Position numbers and translations under genes: made by a program. From an uncultured Synechococcus sp. (GTDB lineage: Bacteria > Cyanobacteriota > Cyanobacteriia > PCC-6307 > Cyanobiaceae), in assembly GCA_913057985.1 (NCBI GenBank), contig CAJXPL010000001.1, forward strand, positions 1 through 64,000: a DNA stretch of 64,000 bases. The letters run 5' to 3'. Below, piece after piece: positions 1 through 9,158 of this stretch (the stretch's first letter is position 1; each line of letters starts with the position of its first letter). The notes under the pieces are model-generated. The model made no database searches and had not been told where the DNA came from. It saw only the letters and a list, made by a program, of their open reading frames with translations.

Positions 1-803
1 TACACCTGCCCCGGCTGGGGATCGAGCAGAGGTGCAATCGATTGCGCCGAACAATCCTGAACACACCAATAGCCCTCGGAATATCCAGGCCAGTCGCGCA
101 GGTCGCCGCTATGCCCAGAGATGCGCAGGCCATCAGGACAATCCACGATGGGCTCACTGCTGATACCAGCCGCGGCCAGATCCTGCTGCACCTGCGCAGG
201 GCTCGATCGCAACCGGTTCACCCGCAAATCCAGATCCGGTACGCGGTTGCAGGCGCTGGCAACCGCCGCGGCCCCCTCCGCCCCGCGCCACTCGATCAAC
301 AACTGGGTGAACCAATCCGGCAGGGAATGGGCCTGGGCGAGCTGAGCCGGCAGATTGTTGGGCAATTGCAGGGTTTCGCCGGCCTCCCGTGCTCGCAGCG
401 CTGCCCGGAGGACCCCATTCACCACAGGGGCCAGCCGGGCCAATCCCTTGCTGGATTTGGCCAACTCCACGGCGGTGTTCACCGCTGCTGAATCTGGAAT
501 CCGCTCCATCAACAGCAGTTGATAGAGACCCACATGCAACAGCCAGCGCAACTTGGGCGGCTGCTTCAACGCCGGCACCTTGCCCAGCCGATCCAGCCAG
601 GCATCGAGAGTGCGCCGTTGACGAATGGCGCCGTAGGCCAGCTCGGTCACCAGCCCACGATCCGAAGGCTTGAGGTCCCGCTCCCGCAGCACCCGCTCCA
701 GCGCCACATCGGCATAGGCCCCTGCCGCCACCGCCTGCAACACATGCCAGGCGAGACGGCGCGGCAGCAATCCAATCGGAGCCGGAGCAGACAAGAGCAC
801 CAC
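1..803 (-). CDS. rsmB: 16S rRNA (cytosine-967-C5)-methyltransferase RsmB, partial
   Basis: This gene runs off the left edge, so only about the first 267 codons are present. The frame reads an N-terminal NusB-like helical domain (PSDRGLVTELAYGAIRQRR, then HVGLYQLLLMERIPDSAAV). It reaches the start of the methyltransferase part near the edge (VQDRSAQSIAPLLDPQPG), a block typical of RsmB/Sun. The family methylates C967 of 16S rRNA with S-adenosylmethionine. The start is GTG at 803, because an in-frame TGA lies two codons upstream. It begins a few bases after the alkyltransferase-like gene ends, so the two are probably cotranscribed. The catalytic cysteines lie outside the window. Confidence 0.88.
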   Translation of the reverse strand, partial: MVLLSAPAPIGLLPRRLAWHVLQAVAAGAYADVALERVLRERDLKPSDRGLVTELAYGAIRQRRTLDAWLDRLGKVPALKQPPKLRWLLHVGLYQLLLMERIPDSAAVNTAVELAKSSKGLARLAPVVNGVLRAALRAREAGETLQLPNNLPAQLAQAHSLPDWFTQLLIEWRGAEGAAAVASACNRVPDLDLRVNRLRSSPAQVQQDLAAAGISSEPIVDCPDGLRISGHSGDLRDWPGYSEGYWCVQDCSAQSIAPLLDPQPGQV

Positions 804-806
804 GCA

Positions 807-1187
807 TCAATCTCCAGCATGGGCGTCCGGCTGCCAGAGGAACTGACGCAGTGGCAAACGCCCCTCCCCATCCACCGGAATGCCCTCAGCCAGCAGAAGA
901 TCCCGCTGGATCCAGTCACTGCCCTCACGGCTGAGGCTCATCGAAATCCGGCCCTGAGCGTTCACCACGCGGTGCCAGGGAACGCTGGACGGGAGCTTGA
1001 GCCGCCGCAAGGCCCACCCCACCTGACGCGCACAGCCATAGGCACCGATCAAATCAGCGATCTGGCCGTAGGTTGCCAAGCGACCGTGGGGAATGCGGGC
1101 CACCTGGCTCCAGACACGCTGATCAAACGTGCCGTCGGAGACGTACGGTTCAACGGAGGGATCCTTGAGCGGGATCTGGATGGCCAC
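807..1187 (-). CDS. Alkyltransferase-like protein (ATL) of the MGMT family
   Basis: A 126-residue MGMT/Ada C-terminal-like domain. It has the helix-turn-helix core (RIPHGRLATYGQIADLIG, then CARQVGWALRR), but the active-site motif reads PWHRVV where true O6-alkylguanine methyltransferases have PCHRV. The cysteine acceptor is therefore replaced by tryptophan, as in E. coli Atl (YbaZ) and fission yeast Atl1. Known ATL proteins bind O6-alkylguanine without repairing it and hand the lesion to nucleotide excision repair. The start is GTG at 1187. It is the upstream partner of rsmB. Confidence 0.88.
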   Translation of the reverse strand: MAIQIPLKDPSVEPYVSDGTFDQRVWSQVARIPHGRLATYGQIADLIGAYGCARQVGWALRRLKLPSSVPWHRVVNAQGRISMSLSREGSDWIQRDLLLAEGIPVDGEGRLPLRQFLWQPDAHAGD

Positions 1188-1270
1188 GGAAGCGCTGACT
1201 TCTTGATTGTCGTTCCAGACCCCAAAGCGTGGAAGGACCCCACCTGTTGCTCTCTCCCGACTGACCGCCC

Positions 1271-1960
1271 ATGCCCCTGCTGCCGCGACGGTTTGAGCGG
1301 CTGAAATCCGTGCTGAACCACCGCATGGCGGATCTCACGGTGCTGCTCGAACACGTGGAGAAACCCCACAACCTCTCCGCCATCCTGCGCAGCTGCGATG
1401 CCGTCGGGGCGCTGGAAGCCCATGCGGTGAGCTTCGACGGGCGTCCGCGCACCTTCAACAGCACGGCCCAGGGCAGCCAGAAGTGGGTGCCGTTGCACGA
1501 CCATCCCGACACCGAAACAGCCATTCGCCATCTCAAAGCGAAAGGGTTCCGGCTCTACGGAACCCACCTGGGGGTGGATGCCAAGGACTACCGGGACTGC
1601 GACTTCACCGGCCCCACCGCCTTCGTGCTCGGGGCCGAGAAATGGGGACTGACCGATCAGGCCCGAGATCTGATGGATGAAGCGCTGTTCATCCCGATGC
1701 GCGGCATGGTGCAGTCCCTGAACGTGTCGGTCGCCACGGCGACGCTGCTGTTTGAAGCGCTGCGCCAACGCCAGGTGGCCGGCCTGGCACCGACCCAGGG
1801 AGAAGGACTCAAGCCGGAGCAGTACAAGCAGTTGATGTTTGAGTGGTCCTATCCCGAGGTGGCCCGCTGGTGCCGGGACCAGCAACGGCCATACCCGGCC
1901 TTAAGTGAGGAGGGAGAGCTGATGGAGGAGTTACCGCGAACTGTGAAGCTGCGCTGCTGA
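1271..1960 (+). CDS. trmH: tRNA (guanosine-2'-O-)methyltransferase TrmH
   Basis: A 229-residue SpoU/TrmH-family methyltransferase that forms 2'-O-methylguanosine at position 18 of tRNA. The family motifs are visible: EKPHNLSAILRSCDAVGA near residue 30, LGAEKWGLTD (SPOUT knot) and MVQSLNVSVATATLLFEAL (motif 3, AdoMet binding). A C-terminal extension ends in ELPRTVKLRC. It starts at ATG 1271 and is divergent from the ATL gene with about 80 bp between starts. Confidence 0.9.
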   Translation: MPLLPRRFERLKSVLNHRMADLTVLLEHVEKPHNLSAILRSCDAVGALEAHAVSFDGRPRTFNSTAQGSQKWVPLHDHPDTETAIRHLKAKGFRLYGTHLGVDAKDYRDCDFTGPTAFVLGAEKWGLTDQARDLMDEALFIPMRGMVQSLNVSVATATLLFEALRQRQVAGLAPTQGEGLKPEQYKQLMFEWSYPEVARWCRDQQRPYPALSEEGELMEELPRTVKLRC

Positions 1961-2023
1961 TCCGACGGAAGACTTGTATCTCGGCGAACCCTGGGCCATA
2001 ACCAAAGCAGCGGATTGTCAGCA

Positions 2024-2197
2024 ATGGACAACAAACAGCTGCACCAGTACGCGGTCACCTACCACTGCGGCAACGAATGGGGCGAAGAAATGCTCCAGTC
2101 CGACGATCTCACCCATGCCGTGGAAGCGGCCCACGCCATCTTCCCCAGCTCCTGCCGAATTTCGATCCGTGAGGTGAAGGCACCGAAACCCGCCTGA
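2024..2197 (+). CDS. Small conserved-looking hypothetical protein, 57 aa
   Basis: A 57-residue soluble protein starting MDNKQLHQYAVTYHCG and ending REVKAPKPA. I chose ATG 2024 over the in-frame TTG at 2015. I do not recognise a domain. It looks like a compact folded protein with a single Cys in the N-terminal part, and lies between trmH and convergent genes. Short proteins of this style are common in marine Synechococcus. Confidence 0.6.
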   Translation: MDNKQLHQYAVTYHCGNEWGEEMLQSDDLTHAVEAAHAIFPSSCRISIREVKAPKPA

Positions 2198-2199
2198 GA

Positions 2200-2418
2200 T
2201 CAGCGCTGTCGCCGCGGTGCCCCAGGCAACTGAACCGCGGCGATCAACACCGCCGACTCCAGCAGCAGATTTCGGCTGACCAAGACCACCACCAGGAGCA
2301 GAGTGGTGGCCAGGATCCGCTCGAGCAAAGCGATCACGTCATCCGTGCTGTCGCAGCTCTTCTTCCAGAGCAACGCGGCCATGCTCAGCAACATCAAGCT
2401 GATCCACCAGGCCATCAC
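2200..2418 (-). CDS. Small membrane protein, 72 aa
   Basis: A 72-residue protein with two hydrophobic segments: MAWWISLMLLSMAALLW at the N terminus and a second around residues 33-50 (ILATTLLLVVVLVS). A charged loop separates them and the tail is basic. Function unknown. It lies 16 bp downstream of the peptide ABC permease on the same strand and could be cotranscribed. Confidence 0.6.
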   Translation of the reverse strand: MMAWWISLMLLSMAALLWKKSCDSTDDVIALLERILATTLLLVVVLVSRNLLLESAVLIAAVQLPGAPRRQR

Positions 2419-2434
2419 ACCCGTGCTGATGGAT

Positions 2435-3280
2435 TCAGTCTGACGCGGGCCGGGCTTCTGCGCCGCTCACCCAGGCCTCGATGCCTTCGCCAAGGAAGGA
2501 CAACCCCAGCACCAACACAAACATCGCCAGACCGGGGAACAGCGCCGTCCACCACACACCGGTGGGCACTGCTGCGAGTGCCAGGTTGAGATCACCGCCC
2601 CACTCGGGCACGGTCTCCGGCAGGCCCAGACCGAGAAATCCCAAGCCCCCAAGCACCAGCACCGCATCGGCGGCATTGAGGGTGAGCAGCACCGGCACTG
2701 AGGTGATCACGTTGCGGAACAAGTAGCGCCGCAGGATCCAGAGCGGCCCCGCCCCCAGGCTCTGAGCGGCTTCCACAAACAATTCGCTCTTCACCTGGGC
2801 AGTTTGGTTGCGCACCACCCGGAAATACTGCGGCACATAGACCACACAGAGCGCTGCTGCTGCATTGGGGATGCCCTTGCCCAACAGAAACGCCAACACC
2901 ACCGACAGCAACAGCACCGGCAGGGTGTAGAGCGTGTCCATCAGCAGCACCATCAGACGGTCGACAGCGCCGCCGAAATAACCACTCACCATGCCCAGGG
3001 GAACACCCACAAGTAGGGCCACACCCACCGCCAGCAACACCACCTGAAGCGCCACCCCACTGCCGGCCATGGTGCGCACACACACATCCCGGCCAAGCCG
3101 GTCGGTGCCGCACCAATGGCTCCAGCAGGGACCGGCATAGATCGGATTCTCCAGGCCGGCATTGGCATCCGGAAGGATGCCCACACTTACTAACACCGGT
3201 GTAGTTAAGGCCACCATCAGGTAGATCCCCACGATCACCAGGCCCCAGCGAGCCATGCGGGTGGAGAGGCTGCGGTACAT
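2435..3280 (-). CDS. ABC transporter permease, DppC/OppC (peptide/nickel) type
   Basis: A 281-residue inner-membrane permease. It has the DppC-type N-terminal block with CGTDRLGRDVCVRTM, where GTDxxGRD is the family hallmark. About five transmembrane helices follow, with a coupling-helix EAA-like segment (FVEAAQSLGAGPLWILRRY). The family works with a DppB-like permease, ATPases and a binding protein to import peptides or nickel. No partner gene is within the window on this side, so the substrate cannot be assigned. Confidence 0.85.
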   Translation of the reverse strand: MYRSLSTRMARWGLVIVGIYLMVALTTPVLVSVGILPDANAGLENPIYAGPCWSHWCGTDRLGRDVCVRTMAGSGVALQVVLLAVGVALLVGVPLGMVSGYFGGAVDRLMVLLMDTLYTLPVLLLSVVLAFLLGKGIPNAAAALCVVYVPQYFRVVRNQTAQVKSELFVEAAQSLGAGPLWILRRYLFRNVITSVPVLLTLNAADAVLVLGGLGFLGLGLPETVPEWGGDLNLALAAVPTGVWWTALFPGLAMFVLVLGLSFLGEGIEAWVSGAEARPASD

Positions 3281-3339
3281 AAATGTGTTGATAGCAAAAG
3301 TCTGCTTTCATTCTCCGCGTATTTGGCCAGAATGCAGAG

Positions 3340-4736
3340 ATGAGCTCTTCTTATCGCTGGCGAAGACGCTTGCTGGGCAGCCTGCAGGGACAGCTTCAGC
3401 TGGCGACATATTTGGTTGTTTTTGTTGGATTCACCGGAGCCTCATCGGTTGGTCAGTACTTGGGGCAGAGACGAATACACGCCGAAGAGCGCGCTTTGAT
3501 TAAGGCTATCGCGGATGAGTGCGAGCACGTCGTTAATAGCCTCAACAGCGATCCTGAGGGCCTTGAAAGAGCGATCCTCTTTCATTCAGGAATCAACAAT
3601 TTGATATGGGTTGAATATCAAAGCGGAGGCCTTTATTACCCGAAAATGCATGGAGCACCCAGCGCGGAATCATTGAAAATAGCCATGGATTCCAATCCAA
3701 TGCGCCAAACTGGGCTAAGGTCAATCACCGAAACAGATGGAAGGCAATACCGTTCAGAATTAATAAAAGAATTTCCGGACAAAACTAGGTTGTGGATTAT
3801 AAGCAGACTAGACGAAAACCTAAAAGCTTTAAACAGCTACTTAGCTTTCACGATAGCCATATGGGGAAGCTTCTTTATCATCACCATGTTTATTGCAGGC
3901 TTTGTACTAGAAAAAATTATCCAACCCCTCAAACAACTTAACACCTCCACATCCCAACTTACTGCCGACAGCCTGTCCCATACGAAACTGCAACTTAAGC
4001 GGGCACCAATAGAAGTAGAGGAACTCCAAGACAGCTTCAACGACTTGCTGCAACGATTAGCCCTCTCATGGACACAACAAAAACAATTTGTAAGCGCCGT
4101 AAGCCATGAATTAAGGACTCCCATGACGATTATTCAGGGCTATCAAAACGGACAATCAAGAGAAGTAAAAATCTTAGCGAAAGTGAGGCCAAAGGCTTAC
4201 AGATTGCCCACGACGAAACTATCCGAATGAGAGGACTTCTCGACGATCTCTTAGAGCTATCCCGAAGCGACTCAGGCATACTTTCGATATCCAACGAGCC
4301 TATTTCCCTCAACGAAAAGCTTGTACAAATCTCAACTCTTGCCCGGAATACAATCCCTCGTGATTTTCACCTCGTACTCCCAAAAGATAAGTGTTTAACT
4401 GCACAAGCTGACCCGGCAAAATTTCAACAAGTGTTGTTAGACCTTATTGAAAATGCCAATAAATATTCACCAGAAGGAACACCTATTAATATTGTCCTTC
4501 GCGAAGAGGCTGAAGGTCCTGCAATCGATGTCATTGATCAAGGCATTGGCATTCCACCTGAGGAGCTGGATTTGGTCTTTGAGCGGTTCCAACGTGCCAG
4601 CAATGCCCCACATAAGACTGGATCAGGGCTCGGTCTCTCTTTGGTCAAGCTGTTTGTTGAGGGAATGGGGGGCAGAATTGAAGTGGCGAGCCGTCTGGGG
4701 CAAGGCAGCCAGTTCACTGTGCACCTGAGGACGTGA
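3340..4736 (+). pseudogene. Sensor histidine kinase split by a -1 frameshift after the H-box
   Basis: The first frame (3340-4146) encodes a cytoplasmic start, a TM segment (LATYLVVFVGFTGASS), a periplasmic sensor region of about 130 residues, a second TM, a HAMP-like linker and the H-box FVSAVSHELRTPMTII. The frame is then lost in the run CAAAAC near 4145-4149. Adding one A restores GYQKRTIKRSKN and continues into the second frame, through ETIRMRGLLDDLLELSRSD, the N-box (LIENANKYSP), G1 (VIDQGIGIP) and G2 (TGSGLGLSLV), to 4736. The rebuilt protein is about 466 residues. The break is a real inactivation, a sequencing error, or (least likely) recoding. The gene looks more AT-rich than its neighbours, suggesting transfer. 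No response regulator is adjacent. Confidence 0.85.
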
Positions 4737-5086
4737 TTCCATTCCTAGTGTTCTGCTCACTGCTGATCCCGGTAAACCTCTGGGCTGCGATCACACCCCA
4801 CATGCACAGCGATGTGTCGATGCGAATCCTGCATGGCATCTGCACGGTGGTGTTGCTGCCGCTGCTGTGGACGCTCTGGAAGCAACGACGTCTGCTGCGC
4901 CCTGTTCCTGCACTGATCCTTGCGATCTTTGCGACGGTGATGGTGGTGGTGAACAGTTGGATCACCGCCATGGGCATGGGCGTGGAATTCGGCTGGCTGG
5001 ACCATCTGCTGCTGGCGCTGTCTGAACTCGCATTGATAGTGTTCTTCCTGATGGCTCCTGACCAAGAGCCGATCACCGACCCCTAA
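4733..5086 (+). CDS. Small integral membrane protein, 117 aa
   Basis: A 117-residue protein with three or four hydrophobic segments (residues about 3-20, 30-45, 58-77, 88-105). The start GTG at 4733 overlaps the TGA of the histidine kinase, suggesting translational coupling. Its base composition is like the host and unlike the kinase. No recognised family. It converges with the pilin operon, overlapping its end by 4 bp. Confidence 0.6.
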   Translation: MIPFLVFCSLLIPVNLWAAITPHMHSDVSMRILHGICTVVLLPLLWTLWKQRRLLRPVPALILAIFATVMVVVNSWITAMGMGVEFGWLDHLLLALSELALIVFFLMAPDQEPITDP

Positions 5087-5628
5087 CCAACACCCTGGGA
5101 ACTGACAGGCCCCCCCAGCCGGGTGCGTTGTTCGAGCTGCATCTGCAAGACCGGCAGCCCCGGGGGCTGGATGAGCTCAAAGCGATCCACGCCATCCAAG
5201 ACCACACGGTTCTGATAACGACTCCCGCTTCGAATTCCGCCCTGCAGATCAAAGGCAGGGCCGCAGCGCATCAACACATCACCGCGCCAGATCGCCGATG
5301 GCGCTGGCCCCAGGCTGTACACAACAGAAGCGGAGCCGTCTGTTGGGGTGATGGCGAGCTTCGGTTGCCGACCGGCCAAGCCACAGGGCCAACTCCCGGC
5401 GGGATCTGGGTCGATCTGCCAGCTGGAGCCGCGTTCCAGATCGCTTTTCACCAACTCCAGCGTGCGCCGTTGCCACTGCTTCAGCTGCAAGCTCTCGGCC
5501 AGCGCGCCCCCCTGGCGGGTTTCGGCGAACAAGAGCTGAAACACCACACCGCAAAGCACACAACCCAACAGAGCCGCCAGCATCAGCTCGACAAGAGTGA
5601 AGCCTTGAGCGGCGCGAGTCCTAGGCAT
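5083..5628 (-). CDS. Minor type IV pilin-like protein (PilW/GspJ-like)
   Basis: A 181-residue prepilin with a very short leader: MPRTRAAQG precedes FTLVELMLAALLGCVLC. This is the class III signal (Gly -1, Phe +1, Glu +5) cut by PilD. The rest is a soluble pilin head. ATG 5628 is preferred over the longer in-frame start at 5649 because it fits a normal leader. The start overlaps the upstream gene by 8 bp. It is the last gene of a four-gene minor-pilin operon (6970 to 5083) that probably primes pilus assembly. Confidence 0.8.
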   Translation of the reverse strand: MPRTRAAQGFTLVELMLAALLGCVLCGVVFQLLFAETRQGGALAESLQLKQWQRRTLELVKSDLERGSSWQIDPDPAGSWPCGLAGRQPKLAITPTDGSASVVYSLGPAPSAIWRGDVLMRCGPAFDLQGGIRSGSRYQNRVVLDGVDRFELIQPPGLPVLQMQLEQRTRLGGPVSSQGVG

Positions 5629-6163
5629 CCCTGGGTTGGCAGAGGGCACTGCTTAAGGAGCCACCTGGATCCCCCCGGTAAACACCACTGCGGCTGATGC
5701 CCAGGGGCAGGCCAATCACCAGACACAAGGCCTGGGCATGGCTGGGGTGAGACAACAGCACCAAACCGCCATCCAGCACCAGGCCATTGGTGCTGAAGCG
5801 AACGGCGTCCGGCAGGTTGCTGCGCAGCTCCAGCTCTCCTGAACCGGTCTCAGCCAAAGACGTCACACCTCCCCGACAGGCCGGCAGGTCGCCCGCCAGC
5901 GTCGGTTGCCAACCGGTCGCGCTCAGTTGCAGGGCACAGGGCTGGCGATCCCGTTGCGCTGCCATTCGGCCCCGATCCAGCCCCACCCGCAAGCGGCGCA
6001 GGCCGCTATCCAGTTCCAATCGCCGCTGCACGGCACTGGAGCTGGGAATCGCCAAGGTCGCCAGGATCCCCAGCAGCGCCACCACCACCAGGCACTCCAC
6101 CAGGCTGAAGCCATCGGGCCGATTGCTCCTCGACAAGCCAGAGCAGAGCAGATCACTGGGCAT
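5621..6163 (-). CDS. Minor type IV pilin-like protein (GspH/FimT-like)
   Basis: A 180-residue prepilin. ATG 6163 gives the leader MPSDLLCSGLSRSNRPDG, then FSLVECLVVVALLGILAT, with Glu at +5 and a long hydrophobic helix. The following LDSGLRRLRVGLDRGRMAAQ resembles the GspH/FimT region. The start at 6163 overlaps the upstream gene by 11 bp, against an implausible 86 bp if the longer frame at 6238 were used. Second-last gene of the operon. Confidence 0.8.
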   Translation of the reverse strand: MPSDLLCSGLSRSNRPDGFSLVECLVVVALLGILATLAIPSSSAVQRRLELDSGLRRLRVGLDRGRMAAQRDRQPCALQLSATGWQPTLAGDLPACRGGVTSLAETGSGELELRSNLPDAVRFSTNGLVLDGGLVLLSHPSHAQALCLVIGLPLGISRSGVYRGDPGGSLSSALCQPRDA

Positions 6164-6560
6164 CGCTGACCTCCCGCGAGCAATGCCCCAGCCCAGCGGG
6201 GGTGACCAACTGACCCCGCTTGAACGGGATCGCAGCATCGGAATCCGTCAGCTCGACGGCAAGCCAGAGGCCATCCGCTGCAGGTTCGAATCGCCATGAC
6301 GTTTCGAGGCTGGCGTCTTTGGGCAAACCCTCGAGAACACCGGCCACCGCATCAGGATCCCAACGACAATCAGCATTAGCGACTGGCGCCATTGCCAAGG
6401 CACGGCGACTGGCCAGGAGCCGTTGCTCCAGCAACCGCACCTGCTGATCCGTGCGGGCCGATGTGGCGGCGGCCTGGCTGGTGCGCGACCACCCCTGAAG
6501 CGACACCTGGCTGCTGATCCCCAGGATCACAGCGGAGACGACAACTTCCGTGAGCGTCAT
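6153..6560 (-). CDS. Pilin-like protein with no leader peptide
   Basis: A 135-residue protein beginning MTLTEVVVSAVILGIS, which matches the mature N terminus of a type IV pilin with Glu at position 5. Nothing precedes Met1 as a leader. The next in-frame stop upstream is 13 codons away and no ATG, GTG or TTG lies between. The start overlaps the upstream stop as ATGA (6557-6560), so coupling supports this start. It may be a PilV/GspI-type subunit that skips PilD cleavage. Third gene of the operon in map order. Confidence 0.72.
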   Translation of the reverse strand: MTLTEVVVSAVILGISSQVSLQGWSRTSQAAATSARTDQQVRLLEQRLLASRRALAMAPVANADCRWDPDAVAGVLEGLPKDASLETSWRFEPAADGLWLAVELTDSDAAIPFKRGQLVTPAGLGHCSREVSDAQ

Positions 6561-6970
6561 GGCAGCAGCTCCAGATCCAGACGGCTCTGGCGGCCATCAT
6601 TCCAACGCAGCTGCAGCAATCCAGCCATCGCGCCGTTGGGTTGCCACTCCAGCAGCTGCCAATCGCGATCGGCGACACGGCCGGATTGAAGGGCTGATGC
6701 ATTCGCATCAGGACAACGGTCGGGTGCGGGCCAGGCGCTGGAGGGCAACGTCAACAGGCAGGAATGGGCACCGGCGGCGTGTTGTTGAAAGACCATCGCC
6801 ACCGAACGCTCGGCATCGCGGTTCTGGGCGGTGGCCAACGCCTGACGACTGCGCTGGCGGGCATGCAAGGCGAGGGTCTGCAACGACAAACTGCTCAGCA
6901 GCAGCAGTGCTGAGGTGGTGAGCGCCAAGGGCAGGGCAAAACCCTGCTGATGTGGATCGGGCAATCGCAT
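6557..6970 (-). CDS. PilX/GspK-like minor pilin
   Basis: A 137-residue protein with leader MRLPDPHQQG, then FALPLALTTSALLLLSSLSL. As in the PilX/GspK family, Glu at +5 is replaced (here Leu). A head of about 100 residues with two cysteines follows. It is the first gene of the minus-strand minor-pilin operon and is divergent from the response regulator at 7046. Confidence 0.75.
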   Translation of the reverse strand: MRLPDPHQQGFALPLALTTSALLLLSSLSLQTLALHARQRSRQALATAQNRDAERSVAMVFQQHAAGAHSCLLTLPSSAWPAPDRCPDANASALQSGRVADRDWQLLEWQPNGAMAGLLQLRWNDGRQSRLDLELLP

Positions 6971-7045
6971 CCAAGCTCGGCAAACGTTGGATGAAGCATT
7001 CCCCGCTGGTGCGCCGTCTTAGCCTGAAGTGATTGCATCCAGCCC

Positions 7046-7759
7046 GTGAGCCCGGAGCCGAACCGGCTGCTGATCGTCGATGACGACCCGGAACTGCTGC
7101 GGTTCCTGATCGAGGAACTCGGCGGCGCCGGTCATCAGTGCATCGGCTGCGACAACGGCCAGGATGCCCTGCTGCGTTGGCGCCAGGAACCGTTCGACCT
7201 GGTGGTGCTGGATTGGACATTGCCGGACTTCTCCGGTGTGGAGCTCTGTCGTCGGCTGCGCAGATCGGCCAACACCACACCGGTGCTGATGCTGACGGCC
7301 CGGGACGATGTGGACGAGCGGGTGCAGGCCTTGGATGCTGGCGTGGACGACTACCTGACCAAACCGTTCAACCTCAAGGAACTGCACGCCCGGGTACGGG
7401 CCCAGCTGCGCCGCGGTGGCTACGAACAGGTCGCACGCAGTAATGCCAACAACCTGGAGCTGGGAGATCTTCGGCTGGATCCGATCGAACGCCACGTGCA
7501 ACGTGGTGCACGCCCGATAGCGCTCTCCCAACGGGAATTTGAGCTGCTGCACTTTCTGGTGAAGAACGCCGGTGATGTTCAATCCCGGCAGACGATCCTC
7601 GATGCGGTGTGGGGTGCGCCGTTTGTCGGCGATCCCAACACCCTCGACGTCTACATGGGCTATTTGCGCAAAAAGGTGGAAGCCCAAGGGGAGCCGCAAC
7701 TGATCCACACCGTGCGCGGTGTGGGCTTCATGGCGCGGGTGGGGGATCCGAAATCCTGA
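7046..7759 (+). CDS. OmpR/PhoB-family response regulator
   Basis: A 237-residue protein with an N-terminal receiver domain (acidic DDD near residues 12-14, phospho-acceptor in VVLDWTLPDFSG, TAR and KPF motifs). A C-terminal winged helix follows (SQREFELLHFLV, then LDVYMGYLRKKVE and TVRGVGFM). It starts at GTG 7046. Its 3' end overlaps the convergent histidine kinase by 32 bp, so the two probably form a cognate pair. Its position among pilin genes hints at pilus control, but this is inference. Confidence 0.9.
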   Translation: MSPEPNRLLIVDDDPELLRFLIEELGGAGHQCIGCDNGQDALLRWRQEPFDLVVLDWTLPDFSGVELCRRLRRSANTTPVLMLTARDDVDERVQALDAGVDDYLTKPFNLKELHARVRAQLRRGGYEQVARSNANNLELGDLRLDPIERHVQRGARPIALSQREFELLHFLVKNAGDVQSRQTILDAVWGAPFVGDPNTLDVYMGYLRKKVEAQGEPQLIHTVRGVGFMARVGDPKS

Positions 7760-9017
7760 AGCGCAATTGCAGATCAGCTCCACCACCCTGGGCATCACCG
7801 ATCACCAACTCTCCATGCATCGCCTGCATTAATTCCTTGGCTGTGGCCAGGCCAATCCCACTGCCCTGGCTTCCACTCGAGTTGCTGCCGCGAACAAACC
7901 GTTCCAGCACTTGCTCACGCTCCTCCATGGGAATACCGGGCCCTTGATCGCGCACGTGGAGGATGACGCGATCTGGAGATGCAGAGACCGCCAGCTGAAC
8001 CAACCCCGAGGAATAACGCAGGGCGTTCTCCACCAAAGCGGCCAAACATTGCTGAACCCGATCAGCATCGGCCTGAACCATAGGAAGGTTGGCCTGAACC
8101 GCTGGAGCCAACGTCAATCGATGGGCAGACAAAGCCTGCAACCGCTCAAAGGCATCGAGCAGCAACAGTTCAGGGTCCAAGGGTTCCAAGACCAGCGTTA
8201 AACGACCGGCATCGGCCCGGGCGAAATCAAGCATCACTGTCAGCAGCGCACTCAACCGTTGGACTTCCGCAGCGATCAATGTCGCAGCTGGCTTGGAGTT
8301 TTCCGAAGCCACGGCTTTCAGACGCTGCGCATGACTGGAGATCACCGTGATCGGTGTGCGCAGTTCATGGGCCACCCCATCGACAAAGCGGCGTTCCCGT
8401 TGCCAGGCCGTCGCCAGGCGGGACTGAAGCCGGTTGAAGGCCGTCACGATGGGCTGGAGCTCCTGGGGTTGAGCCGCAACATCGAGACTGTGCTGGCCAA
8501 GCGAATCGGCCTGGAGATTTTCCAGCTCCGTCGTGAGACGCGACATCGGCAGGATCAATCCACGCCAGATCACCAGACGCAACAGCGCTGAAGTGAACAG
8601 CACCGAACCACCAGCAGCGGCGATCAACAACAACAGTTCGCGCTGCCCCCGCTGCAGAGATGTCGTGATGTTCTGCCGCACCTCCAGAGCGCGCTGACCG
8701 TTTCCTGTTGAGGGAAACGCGGTGCGACTGACCAGCCAGACCGAGCCATCCTGTTGCTGCACCTGGGAAGGCGGCGCCTCAGACGCTGGGGCAGTCCAGC
8801 GCGCTTCAACGCCGAGGCCGATGGGCAAAGGCAGCTGGAGCTGACCGGACCTCAACTCCCGACTGAGGGTGGTCACCAATTGTTGATGGCGGTCCAAACG
8901 ATCCGCCTCTGCAATGCCACGACTCACTGCGAACAAGAGGCTGTAGCCAGCAAGGACGGCGAGGAGCGAACTGGATTGCAACCAGAGCCGCAGCGACGGA
9001 AGTGAACGGGAAGCCAC
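7728..9017 (-). CDS. Membrane sensor histidine kinase
   Basis: A 429-residue protein: TM1 (about residues 10-32), a short periplasmic sensor of about 100 residues, TM2 (ELLLLIAAAGGSVLFTSALL), HAMP, H-box (VDGVAHELRTPITVIS), N-box (ALVENALRYSSG), G1 (VRDQGPGIP) and G2 (GSGIGLATAKEL). All catalytic boxes are intact. It is convergent with and overlaps its probable partner regulator. The layout resembles cyanobacterial RppA/RppB-like systems, but I would not assign that name. Confidence 0.9.
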   Translation of the reverse strand: MASRSLPSLRLWLQSSSLLAVLAGYSLLFAVSRGIAEADRLDRHQQLVTTLSRELRSGQLQLPLPIGLGVEARWTAPASEAPPSQVQQQDGSVWLVSRTAFPSTGNGQRALEVRQNITTSLQRGQRELLLLIAAAGGSVLFTSALLRLVIWRGLILPMSRLTTELENLQADSLGQHSLDVAAQPQELQPIVTAFNRLQSRLATAWQRERRFVDGVAHELRTPITVISSHAQRLKAVASENSKPAATLIAAEVQRLSALLTVMLDFARADAGRLTLVLEPLDPELLLLDAFERLQALSAHRLTLAPAVQANLPMVQADADRVQQCLAALVENALRYSSGLVQLAVSASPDRVILHVRDQGPGIPMEEREQVLERFVRGSNSSGSQGSGIGLATAKELMQAMHGELVIGDAQGGGADLQLRFRISDPPPAP

Positions 9018-9158
9018 GAATCTGAGAGAAAACCTAAGAGCGTTCTTAGGGAAGCTTTAGCCAAGACTTCAATGCAAGCCAATGGCTGAAGCCATAGTTG
9101 AAATGTCAGCACCACAGGTGCTCAAACAACAAACAGTTCACCACTTCCGATAACAACA

